6,498 nt of DNA from Cellvibrionales bacterium (GCA_003492055.1 DMZE01000291.1:1-6498), one strand, 5' to 3'. Numbered from the stretch's first letter, positions 1-6,486 are shown. The notes: generated from the sequence alone by a model not told the origin. A program made the numbers and translations.

Positions 1-548
1 ATCTCGTAGCCGAACATACAAAAAATAATCAGCAGGCTCAGTATTCAATGCAAATGGCCATCACTGGTTTGCGAAGCCTAAGCGATAGCAGCATTCAATC
101 TGCGGACCTTAACTATCTTAATCGCTATCAGGTTATTCACTTGGTAGCCGGTATCGGTAATCCTGAGCGATTTTTTAATGCTGTTCGTCTGTTATTATCC
201 AAGAATGACAATGCCCCACGCATCGTTGAACATGCCTTTCCTGATCATTACAGCTTTAAAAAAAGTGACTTAGTATTTAAAGAAAATGACTTAGTATCTA
301 AAGAAAGTGACTTAGTATTTAAAAAAAGTGACTTAGTATTTGCAGCAGCGGACAATACGCTAAGCGGACATTCAGAAAATAGCTCTGAAAGTCTGTTTAC
401 TAAGAGCGCGGCTATTGTCATGACCGCCAAAGATGCAGTTAAATGTGGTGGCTTTAAGCAAAATTCACTGCCGCTTTATGCCATTGATGTTAATGCCAAG
501 ATTGATAGCCAAATGACAGCGGCAATTTGTGCGCAACTGGCTCAATAA
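1..548 (+). CDS. lpxK: Tetraacyldisaccharide 4'-kinase, C-terminal part (5' end outside window)
   Basis: LpxK transfers phosphate from ATP to the 4' position of tetraacyldisaccharide 1-phosphate, giving lipid IVA, at the cytoplasmic face of the inner membrane. The frame is open from the first complete codon at 3, so the ATG at 48 is internal and the gene is cut by the window edge. The 181 visible residues carry family landmarks: AGIGNPERFF (fragment residues 49-58), the FPDHYSF motif with the conserved Asp-His (81-82), and MTAKDAVKC (140-148), the usual MTEKDAVKC with Ala in place of Glu. The membrane anchor and P-loop lie upstream, outside the window. Two features are odd: four copies of a seven-residue repeat right after DHYSF (86-113), then a longer Ser/Ala-rich linker (about 114-136) before MTAKD. 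The frame stays open to the normal C-terminus, so it is probably a working gene. kdsB follows after 18 bases. Identification is firm; the effect of the insertions is unknown. Confidence 0.93.
   Translation, partial: LVAEHTKNNQQAQYSMQMAITGLRSLSDSSIQSADLNYLNRYQVIHLVAGIGNPERFFNAVRLLLSKNDNAPRIVEHAFPDHYSFKKSDLVFKENDLVSKESDLVFKKSDLVFAAADNTLSGHSENSSESLFTKSAAIVMTAKDAVKCGGFKQNSLPLYAIDVNAKIDSQMTAAICAQLAQ
258..341 (+). repeat. Four tandem 21-base units inside lpxK
   Basis: Four head-to-tail units of exactly 21 bases lie at 258-278, 279-299, 300-320 and 321-341. Units 1 and 4 are identical, unit 3 differs from them at one base and unit 2 differs from unit 3 at two. Each encodes seven residues of the pattern K-[KE]-[SN]-D-L-V-[FS], so the reading frame is kept. 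The near identity at DNA level, including third codon positions, points to recent duplication by slippage or unequal exchange rather than old divergence. The unit resembles the F-x-x-x-D-L stretch that LpxK proteins normally have once after the DHH/DHY motif. Units 1 and 4 begin with a run of seven A. Confidence 0.95.
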
Positions 549-554
549 CGTTTC

Positions 555-558
555 GGAG
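555..558 (+). promoter_or_regulatory. Ribosome binding site of kdsB (GGAG)
   Basis: GGAG sits 8 bases before a TTG codon at 567. No in-frame ATG or GTG lies nearby, and the protein read from this TTG begins MSFTIIIPSRFGSTRLPGK, matching the usual KdsB N-terminus. The site therefore decides for a TTG start. Confidence 0.75.
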
Positions 559-566
559 ATTCCCTT

Positions 567-1373
567 TTGTCATTTACGATTATTATTCCTTCTCGCTTTG
601 GCTCAACTCGATTACCAGGTAAAGCCCTGCTGGATATTGCAGGCAAACCAATGGTGCAGCGAGTCTATGAGCAGTCTTGCCAGAGCAATGCCGATGAAGT
701 GCTAGTGGCCACTGATGACCCTCGTATTGCCGAGGTGGTTACAGGCTTTGGCGGGCAAGTGGTTATGACCTCTGCTGAGCATCCGTCAGGTACCGATCGC
801 TTGCAAGAAGTGGTGAGTAAAAAACAATACAGTGATAAACACGTTGTCGTTAATGTCCAAGGTGATGAGCCTTTAATTCCGCCAGCCGTTATTAATCAAG
901 TCGCTGAAAACCTATTGTCTCAACCTAATGCCGGTATTGCGACGCTCTGTGAGCGCATCACTGACCCATTAGACATCCTCAACCCTAACGCTGTGAAAGT
1001 GGTGCGCAACCAGCAAGGTTTTGCTCAAATCTTCTCGCGCGCTCCGCTGCCGTGGCTACGAAGCTGGCCAGACTTAAGTACTATTCACTCGGACAGTGAT
1101 CTCTCTGAGCTCTATGCTTTGCCAGCTAACGATAATATTCAATGGCATCGCCATATTGGGATCTACGCCTATAGAGTTGAAGTGCTTAATCAATTTGTTG
1201 CTTGGCCTATGTCGCCTGGCGAGCAAGCTGAATCACTTGAGCAGCTACGCGCCTTAGATAACGGCGTTCAGATACACTGCGAAGAAGCTAGCGGCAGTTT
1301 ACCTAGCGGCATCGATACAATGGAAGATTTAGAGCGTGTGCGTGCAATGTTTACTTCTGAGAAAACACTATGA
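567..1373 (+). CDS. kdsB: 3-deoxy-manno-octulosonate cytidylyltransferase (CMP-Kdo synthetase)
   Basis: This cytoplasmic enzyme joins CTP and Kdo to give CMP-Kdo and pyrophosphate, the activated sugar that Kdo transferase adds to lipid IVA. The 268 residues show the nucleotidyltransferase fold: RLPGK (15-19) in the nucleotide loop, ATDD (48-51), HPSGTDR (72-78), VNVQGDEP (95-102) with the Mg-binding Asp100, FSRAPLPW (156-163), HIGIYAYR (196-203), LEQLRALDNG (224-233) and GIDTMEDLERV (248-258) with the second metal-ligand Asp250. It is about 20 residues longer than the E. coli protein; part of the excess is a loop after FSRAPLPW (about 164-193) and part is a short C-terminal tail. The start is TTG, chosen by the GGAG upstream and the N-terminal match. 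The stop overlaps the phosphatase start as ATGA. It lies downstream of lpxK, whose product is the acceptor for Kdo, so the two act in successive steps. Identification is secure. Confidence 0.97.
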   Translation: MSFTIIIPSRFGSTRLPGKALLDIAGKPMVQRVYEQSCQSNADEVLVATDDPRIAEVVTGFGGQVVMTSAEHPSGTDRLQEVVSKKQYSDKHVVVNVQGDEPLIPPAVINQVAENLLSQPNAGIATLCERITDPLDILNPNAVKVVRNQQGFAQIFSRAPLPWLRSWPDLSTIHSDSDLSELYALPANDNIQWHRHIGIYAYRVEVLNQFVAWPMSPGEQAESLEQLRALDNGVQIHCEEASGSLPSGIDTMEDLERVRAMFTSEKTL

Positions 1374-1879
1374 GTAACATATCCGTTCTTTTTGTTTGTC
1401 TGGGAAATATTTGTCGCTCACCAACCGCCCATGGCGTATTTGAGAAGATGGTGGCAGAAGCCGGCTTGCAGCGGCATATTAGCGTAGACTCTTGCGGAAC
1501 CGGTGATTGGCATATTGGCCACTCACCCGATGAACGATCGGCAAGCGCAGCATTGACGCGTGGTTATGACTTAAGTCATTTACGATCACGACAAATAACA
1601 GCTAACGATTTTAGTCAGTTTGATTATATTTTAGTTATGGATAAGCAAAACCTATTAGATGTGCAGGCCATGTGCCCCACGGATTATTCAGGTAAGCTTG
1701 AGCTGTTTCTTGACTATGCTAATAACTTTTCAGAAACTAAAGAAGTGCCTGATCCTTATTACGGTGGCTTAAGTGGTTTTGATCACGTCATAGATTTAGT
1801 TGAAGATGCATCAAAAACCTTATTAGCCACATTTCAACCCGCCACTTCAAACAGCCGCTTTAAACATGACCAACCATGA
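1370..1879 (+). CDS. Low-molecular-weight protein-tyrosine phosphatase family protein
   Basis: A cytoplasmic phosphatase of the LMW-PTP (arsenate-reductase-like) family, which hydrolyses phosphotyrosine through a cysteinyl-phosphate intermediate. The signature C-X5-R loop is at residues 10-16 (VCLGNICRSPTA), with nucleophile Cys10, Arg16 and the following Ser17. The general-acid motif DPYYGG is at 128-133 with Asp128. DSCGTGDWHIG (40-50) is the usual second conserved block. Its 169 residues are slightly more than the common 150-160; the extra is a polar tail after about residue 153. It overlaps kdsB and murB by ATGA junctions, so it is probably made together with them. A phosphatase gene between kdsB and murB is also found in Pseudomonas. 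The partner is not known from this sequence: Wzc-like tyrosine kinases or another envelope protein are possible, but no kinase gene is in view. The enzyme family is sure; the biological role is inference. Confidence 0.93.
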   Translation: MSNISVLFVCLGNICRSPTAHGVFEKMVAEAGLQRHISVDSCGTGDWHIGHSPDERSASAALTRGYDLSHLRSRQITANDFSQFDYILVMDKQNLLDVQAMCPTDYSGKLELFLDYANNFSETKEVPDPYYGGLSGFDHVIDLVEDASKTLLATFQPATSNSRFKHDQP

Positions 1880-2952
1880 TTGAACGCAACGTTAATTTGC
1901 AAGCATGTAATACCTTAGGTTTAGCATCTATCGCTAATGCCTATAGTAGAATATACACATTAGATGAGCTGCATAACGCCATTATTTTTAGCCACGCAGA
2001 GAACTTAACGTGCACTCCTTTAGGGGAGGGCAGTAACGTAATTCTGCAAGACACTATTGATGCGCATATTCTTGATATACGATTAGCTGGCATAAATAAA
2101 ATTAAAGAAACCGATAGCCATGTCTGGATTGAAGTGGCTGCAGGTGAAAACTGGCATAATTGGGTTATGCATAGTATTGACGCTCAATGGTTTGGGCTTG
2201 AGAACTTAGCCTTGATTCCCGGTCGTGTGGGTGCCGCACCAATTCAAAATATTGGCGCCTATGGCTGCGAGGTTTCTTCACTTATCGACAGCGTTAATTT
2301 TGTTAATCTGGATTCGGATAATAGAACAGCTCTTGCTTTTGAGACACTAACGACTGACCAATGTCAGTTTGCTTATCGTGACAGTGTCTTTAAACAAGCA
2401 CTAGCGACTAAGACGATTATTACATCTGTTGTTTTTAAGTTAGATAAAATATTTTCGCCGCAGTTAAGCTATCCTGCTTTAACAGATCGATTACAATTAT
2501 TGATAGAGCAGGCAGACATGAACACGGTTAGCGCTGCTTCTGTTGCCGAAGCGGTTATTGCTATTCGATCGGAGAGATTACCCGATCCTAAAAAGCTAGC
2601 TAATGCAGGCAGCTTTTTTAAAAATATTGCTATCGATCAGCAGCAGTTAAATGCCTTTCTAGAGCATTATCCCGACGCCCCGCATTTTCAATATAGCCAT
2701 CAAGCGCTGGCCGATAATATCGGCTATAAAATTCCTGCAGCATGGTTAATTGAACAATGTGGATTCAAAGGTCAGCGAAGCGGTAATTTAGGTATGCATA
2801 AAGATCAAGCATTAGTGCTTATTCATTACAGGGATAACACCGCTTCGGACGTTGGCGCCGCTGAGGTAATTCGTTTTACAGATACGATTATTGAAGCGGT
2901 CAAAGCACGTTTTGGATTTATATTACAAAGAGAACCGCAAACTCTTTCATAA
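1876..2952 (+). CDS. murB: UDP-N-acetylmuramate dehydrogenase (UDP-N-acetylenolpyruvoylglucosamine reductase)
   Basis: MurB reduces UDP-GlcNAc-enolpyruvate to UDP-MurNAc with NADPH and bound FAD, the second committed step of peptidoglycan precursor synthesis in the cytoplasm. The 358 residues (342 in E. coli) match the E. coli-like type I form. FAD-binding segments are LGEGSNVIL (49-57) and IPGRVGAAPIQNIGAYG (114-130). YRDSVFK (167-173) holds the conserved Arg168, NAGSFFKN (243-250) the catalytic proton donor Ser246, and LQREPQ (350-355) ends in the region of the catalytic Glu, aligned here as Glu353. The ATG overlaps the phosphatase stop as ATGA and has no clear Shine-Dalgarno sequence, which suggests translation by coupling to the gene before it. 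Two TAA stops lie in a row (2950-2955). It is the last gene of the plus-strand envelope cluster and converges on ppsR. The function is secure. Confidence 0.96.
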   Translation: MIERNVNLQACNTLGLASIANAYSRIYTLDELHNAIIFSHAENLTCTPLGEGSNVILQDTIDAHILDIRLAGINKIKETDSHVWIEVAAGENWHNWVMHSIDAQWFGLENLALIPGRVGAAPIQNIGAYGCEVSSLIDSVNFVNLDSDNRTALAFETLTTDQCQFAYRDSVFKQALATKTIITSVVFKLDKIFSPQLSYPALTDRLQLLIEQADMNTVSAASVAEAVIAIRSERLPDPKKLANAGSFFKNIAIDQQQLNAFLEHYPDAPHFQYSHQALADNIGYKIPAAWLIEQCGFKGQRSGNLGMHKDQALVLIHYRDNTASDVGAAEVIRFTDTIIEAVKARFGFILQREPQTLS

Positions 2953-2980
2953 TAAACTACAAGCCCTTTCATAAATAAAC
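2944..2980 (+). repeat. Imperfect direct repeat at the end of murB
   Basis: CTTTCATAATAAAC at 2944-2957 returns as CTTTCATAAATAAAC at 2966-2980, 22 bases on, with one extra A. The first copy contains the murB stop codon. It fills most of the 43-base gap between murB and ppsR. No hairpin followed by a T run is visible in either direction, so I call no terminator here. Confidence 0.6.
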
Positions 2981-2995
2981 CCGTTAAGACAATCC

Positions 2996-3814
2996 TTATT
3001 TAAACTTTCGCTCTATTCCTGTGTCCGCCAATATACGCGTAGATATTTCTTCGATTGAGCAGTCTGTCGTATCGATATAAGGTATCTTAAATCGGTCAAA
3101 CATAGTCAACGCTTCTTGCACCTCTCTTTCACATTGTCGCGTCGAAGCATATCGACTATCACTCAAACGTTCGCTGCGAATATTCGATAAACGCTCCGGT
3201 TGAATGGTCAGACCAAATAAGCGATCTTTGTATTTGACTAAAGCCTTTGGCAAACTCGATGTTTCAAGGTCTTCTTCGGTAATAGGGAAGTTGGCGGCAT
3301 ATATCCCAAACTGCAAGGCTAAATAAAGACAGCTTGGCGTTTTTCCTGAGCGTGAAACACCAATCAAAATAACATCTGCCTCACCATAGCGATTAACGCG
3401 GCCGCCATCATCATTATCCAAGGCAAAATGAACCGCGTCGATTCGTCGATTATATTGGCTGCTTTGAGCGGCAATTTTTGGCCGACCCACGTTATAACTG
3501 CTCGGAGCGCCCAGTGCTTTTTCTAAGGGCGAAAGAAAGGTATTGATAACATCTACGCAGTGACTGTTCGATGCCAAGATAATATTTCGCAATGATTCAC
3601 TGACTAATGTGTCAAATACAACGGGCGGCTGGCCATCATGATGTGCTGCCGCGTTAATCATATCGGCAGCCGCTAGGGCTTTTTCTTCACTATCAATATA
3701 AGTCAGCGAATGTCGTTCAAACTCAATTGACGGAAAATGAGACAGCAGGCTTTCACCCATTACCTCAGCAGTAATGCCGGTACTGTCTGAAATGAAAAAA
3801 GCTGTTCGTTTCAT
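2996..3814 (-). CDS. ppsR: Phosphoenolpyruvate synthase regulatory protein (bifunctional kinase/pyrophosphorylase)
   Basis: PpsR (DUF299 family) inactivates PEP synthase by ADP-dependent phosphorylation of a threonine near its catalytic histidine and reactivates it by phosphate-dependent removal that releases pyrophosphate, as established for the E. coli and plant enzymes. From the start used here the protein has 272 residues (277 in E. coli). It opens MKRTAFFISDSTGITAE like Pseudomonas PpsR, and has the P-loop GVSRSGKTP (152-160) with Lys158, then LYLALQFGIYAANFP (163-177), FGLTIQPERL (200-209), DSRYAS (219-224) and IEEISTRIL (254-262). The frame is open for 16 more codons to an ATG at 3862, but that stretch is not conserved and lacks a ribosome site, whereas AGAGG lies 5 bases before the ATG at 3814. 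It is divergent from its target ppsA, as in Pseudomonas, and convergent with murB. Very likely correct. Confidence 0.96.
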   Translation of the reverse strand: MKRTAFFISDSTGITAEVMGESLLSHFPSIEFERHSLTYIDSEEKALAAADMINAAAHHDGQPPVVFDTLVSESLRNIILASNSHCVDVINTFLSPLEKALGAPSSYNVGRPKIAAQSSQYNRRIDAVHFALDNDDGGRVNRYGEADVILIGVSRSGKTPSCLYLALQFGIYAANFPITEEDLETSSLPKALVKYKDRLFGLTIQPERLSNIRSERLSDSRYASTRQCEREVQEALTMFDRFKIPYIDTTDCSIEEISTRILADTGIERKFK

Positions 3815-3819
3815 TTTGA

Positions 3820-3824
3820 CCTCT
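3820..3824 (-). promoter_or_regulatory. Ribosome binding site of ppsR (AGAGG)
   Basis: On the minus strand AGAGG lies 5 bases before the ATG at 3814. It supports this start over the upstream in-frame ATG at 3862, which has no comparable site before it. Confidence 0.75.
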
Positions 3825-3897
3825 ATTTCATAGCTATATGTAAATGACTTTACGAATACCATAAAGCGTTAATTAATCGTTGTTTTTACGAACAATC

Positions 3898-3950
3898 ACG
3901 CGGCTTGCATTTGTATTTTCAGGCTTCAATCGATTATGCTACGCGGCTTG
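3898..3950. repeat. 10-base direct repeat pair, ACGCGGCTTG
   Basis: ACGCGGCTTG occurs exactly at 3898-3907 and again at 3941-3950, a start-to-start distance of 43 bases, close to four helical turns. The 33 bases between contain the palindrome AATCGATT. The GC-rich units stand out from the AT-rich surroundings. Paired binding sites for a regulator of ppsA or ppsR are one possibility; chance or a remnant duplication cannot be excluded. Confidence 0.6.
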
Positions 3951-4107
3951 TGTTAACGGCAATACATTGCTGTGTTTTGCAGCTATTTTTGCGCCATATT
4001 AAGCGATACCGCTGTCTTTTTTAAGGTATATAGCCAAGCGCAATGTTAAACCATCAGCGCGACAGTAAATATACGCGTGACTTAATCAATTTTTACATTT
4101 CATTTAC

Positions 4108-4111
4108 GAGG
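4108..4111 (+). promoter_or_regulatory. Ribosome binding site of ppsA (GAGG)
   Basis: GAGG ends only 2 bases before an in-frame GTG at 4114 but 8 bases before an in-frame TTG at 4120. The spacing favours the TTG. An ATG at 4112 overlaps the site but is in another frame. Confidence 0.65.
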
Positions 4112-4119
4112 ATGTGGCA

Positions 4120-6486
4120 TTGGCAGAGCAAGTACTTTGGTTTAATCAATTAGGTATGAATGACGTTGATCGCGTTGGTGGTAAAAATGCCTCTCTCGGT
4201 GAAATGATAAGCGGTCTTTATAATCAAGGTGTTCAAGTACCTGATGGCTTTGCTACCACTGCAGACGCTTATCGCGAATTTATTGCCCACCAAGGGCTTG
4301 ATTCCCGTATTAATGAGGCGCTTAACAGCCTTGACGTTAATGATATCAAAGCTCTAACGGCTACTGGCGCTGAAATCCGTCAATGGGTTCTCGACACGCC
4401 ATTTCCCGATGCACTAGACAATGCATTAGAGCAAGCATTCAAAGAACTCCAACAGGGCAATCAAGAACTTAGCGTGGCTGTGCGCTCTTCGGCAACAGCC
4501 GAAGATTTACCCGATGCCTCTTTCGCAGGCCAACAAGAAACTTTTTTAAATATAAAAGGCATTGATAACGTCCGTATTGCAATGAAAGAAGTTTTTGCGT
4601 CGTTATTTAATGACCGAGCCATTTCTTATCGCGTCCATAAAGGTTTTGATCATAGTGGCGTAGCACTTAGTGCCGGCATTCAACGTATGGTCCGCTCAGA
4701 AACGGGCAGTGCAGGCGTTATGTTTACACTCGATACAGAATCAGGCTTTGATGGCGTAGTCTTTATTACTGGCTCCTATGGTTTAGGAGAGACCGTTGTT
4801 CAAGGCTCAGTGAATCCAGACGAATTTTATGTTTCAAAGCGCGCCATGCAAGGTGGCCACCGTGCCATTTTACGTCGCAATATCGGTAGTAAAGCCATCA
4901 AAATGGTATATGGCGAAGATGCCTCTGCAGGACACTCAGTGAATACCGTAGCCGTCGATGAATCCGATCGCCAGCAGTTCTGTATTAACGACGCGGAAGT
5001 AAAGGAACTGGCGAAACAAGCGCTAATAATTGAAAAGCATTATGGCCGCCCCATGGATATTGAATGGGCTAAAGACGGTGATGATGGAAAGATTTATATT
5101 GTTCAAGCGCGGCCTGAGACAGTAAAAAGCCGCCAAACCGTTAATATGGTTGAGCGTTATCTTCTTAAAGAGCATTCTAACATTTTAATTGAGGGACGAA
5201 GTATTGGTCAGCGTATTGGTTCTGGCCAAGTTCGTATTATTGATAGCATTGATGATATGGATCAGGTGCAAGCCGGTGATGTACTAGTTACTGATATGAC
5301 GGACCCGGATTGGGAACCGGTGATGAAGCGCGCTTCAGCCATAGTAACCAATCGAGGCGGCCGTACTTGCCATGCGGCTATTATTGCGCGCGAACTCGGT
5401 ATACCGGCCGTCGTTGGCTGTATTGATGCAACAGCTAAATTAGCCGCTGGTAGTGATGTAACGGTGAGCTGTGCCGAGGGTGATACTGGTTTTATTTATA
5501 AAGGTAAGCTCGACTTTACTATCAAACGCAGCGATATCGCTAGCATGCCTGAAATCCCATTTAACATTATGCTTAATGTTGGCAACCCCGATCGTGCTTT
5601 TGCTTTTCAAGCTTTACCGAATGAGGGGGTTGGACTCGCACGATTAGAGTTTATTATTAATCGCATGATTGGCATTCATCCTAAAGCGCTGCTTAATTTT
5701 GATACTTTAGAGCCCAGCTTAAAAAAGAATATCGAAAAACGCATTGCCGGTTATAGCAGCCCAGTTAAATTTTATGAAGAAAAACTGGTCGAAGGAATCG
5801 CGACGATTGCAGCGGCTTTTGCACCCAAGCGCGTCATCGTTAGAATGTCAGATTTCAAATCGAATGAATATGCGCATTTAATCGGTGGGGCAGATTACGA
5901 GCCCCAAGAAGAAAACCCCATGATAGGTTTTCGCGGCGCATCACGTTATATCCACCCCGATTTCTTAGACTGTTTTGTACTTGAATGTCGCGCACTTAAA
6001 AAAGTCCGTGAAGAAATGGGCTTTGACAATGTTGAAGTAATGATTCCATTTGTAAGAACACCCGACGAAGCCAAACAAGTCTGTGATCTACTCGCACAAA
6101 ATGGCTTAAAACGTGGCGAGCACGGCCTTAAATTGATTATGATGTGTGAATTACCTGCCAATGCACTCATTGCCAATCAATTTTTGCAATATTTTGACGG
6201 CTACTCCATTGGATCTAACGATTTAACTCAGCTAACATTGGGCCTGGATAGAGACTCAGCACTTGTAGCGCATTTATTTGATGAACGAAACGATGCTGTT
6301 AAAGCATTGCTTAGCATGGCAATTCAAGCCTGTAAGGCAGAAGGAAAATACGTTGGTATTTGTGGTCAAGGCCCGTCTGATCACCCTGATTTTGCACGTT
6401 GGCTAATGGAGCAGGGCATAGACAGTGTTTCGCTGAACCCTGATAGCGTTTTAGATACATGGTTGTTCTTAGCAGAAAATGATTAA
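4120..6486 (+). CDS. ppsA: Phosphoenolpyruvate synthase (pyruvate, water dikinase)
   Basis: PpsA turns pyruvate, ATP and water into phosphoenolpyruvate, AMP and phosphate, opening gluconeogenesis from three-carbon substrates. Read from TTG at 4120 it has 788 residues (792 in E. coli). Order: ATP-grasp nucleotide domain (about 12-340) with [33 protein letters not shown] and MDIEWAKDG; the swinging phosphohistidine domain (about 350-465) with [18 protein letters not shown], where His418 carries the phosphate and Thr416 is the expected PpsR target; and the C-terminal PEP/pyruvate barrel (about 480-780) with [36 protein letters not shown] and [10 protein letters not shown], whose Cys748 is the expected catalytic cysteine. 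All key residues are present and the gene is complete, ending 12 bases before the window edge. The start is uncertain between TTG 4120 and GTG 4114 (two residues more); the ribosome site favours TTG. The divergent ppsR supplies its regulator. Identification is secure. Confidence 0.97.
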   Translation: MAEQVLWFNQLGMNDVDRVGGKNASLGEMISGLYNQGVQVPDGFATTADAYREFIAHQGLDSRINEALNSLDVNDIKALTATGAEIRQWVLDTPFPDALDNALEQAFKELQQGNQELSVAVRSSATAEDLPDASFAGQQETFLNIKGIDNVRIAMKEVFASLFNDRAISYRVHKGFDHSGVALSAGIQRMVRSETGSAGVMFTLDTESGFDGVVFITGSYGLGETVVQGSVNPDEFYVSKRAMQGGHRAILRRNIGSKAIKMVYGEDASAGHSVNTVAVDESDRQQFCINDAEVKELAKQALIIEKHYGRPMDIEWAKDGDDGKIYIVQARPETVKSRQTVNMVERYLLKEHSNILIEGRSIGQRIGSGQVRIIDSIDDMDQVQAGDVLVTDMTDPDWEPVMKRASAIVTNRGGRTCHAAIIARELGIPAVVGCIDATAKLAAGSDVTVSCAEGDTGFIYKGKLDFTIKRSDIASMPEIPFNIMLNVGNPDRAFAFQALPNEGVGLARLEFIINRMIGIHPKALLNFDTLEPSLKKNIEKRIAGYSSPVKFYEEKLVEGIATIAAAFAPKRVIVRMSDFKSNEYAHLIGGADYEPQEENPMIGFRGASRYIHPDFLDCFVLECRALKKVREEMGFDNVEVMIPFVRTPDEAKQVCDLLAQNGLKRGEHGLKLIMMCELPANALIANQFLQYFDGYSIGSNDLTQLTLGLDRDSALVAHLFDERNDAVKALLSMAIQACKAEGKYVGICGQGPSDHPDFARWLMEQGIDSVSLNPDSVLDTWLFLAEND

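Larger units (their letters stand above)
3815..4119. promoter_or_regulatory. Divergent ppsR/ppsA intergenic region
   Basis: About 300 bases without a credible gene separate the starts of ppsR (leftward) and ppsA (rightward), so the control regions of both should lie here. The DNA is AT-rich. It contains a 10-base direct repeat (3898-3907 and 3941-3950), the palindrome AATCGATT (3928-3935), a short dyad GCAAT-AC-ATTGC (3959-3970) and two copies of TTTACGAA (3849-3856 and 3885-3892). I looked for paired -35/-10 boxes on both strands; the best, TTGTAT with an 18-base spacer and TATGCT at 3935-3940 on the plus strand, is poor. Control function is inferred from position; no particular regulator can be named. 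Confidence 0.6.

Noticed and set aside
258..341. CRISPR-like array
   Set aside because: The units are directly adjacent with no spacers and continue a protein reading frame.
248..430. 60-codon open frame on the minus strand over the lpxK repeats
   Set aside because: It exists because the 21-base repeat is open in that frame too; it has no ribosome site or family likeness and lies inside a clear LpxK coding frame.
48..548. A free-standing short gene starting at ATG 48
   Set aside because: The frame is open to the window edge and the residues before the ATG fit an LpxK interior, so this is the 3' part of a longer gene.
2953..2995. Intrinsic terminator between murB and ppsR
   Set aside because: No stem-loop with a T run could be found on either strand.
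3815..3862. Longer ppsR starting at the ATG at 3862
   Set aside because: The extra 16 residues match nothing in the family, no ribosome site precedes that ATG, and AGAGG stands correctly before the ATG at 3814.
3905..3940. Sigma-70 promoter for ppsA
   Set aside because: TTGTAT and TATGCT match the consensus at only 3 and 4 of 6 positions; other combinations in the intergenic region are no better.
3959..3970. GCAAT-AC-ATTGC hairpin as a terminator or RNA element
   Set aside because: A five-base stem with a two-base loop cannot fold well and no T run follows; at most a small operator-like dyad.
5946..6176. 76-codon open frame on the minus strand within ppsA
   Set aside because: It lies opposite highly conserved PpsA sequence and looks like a chance shadow with no known family.
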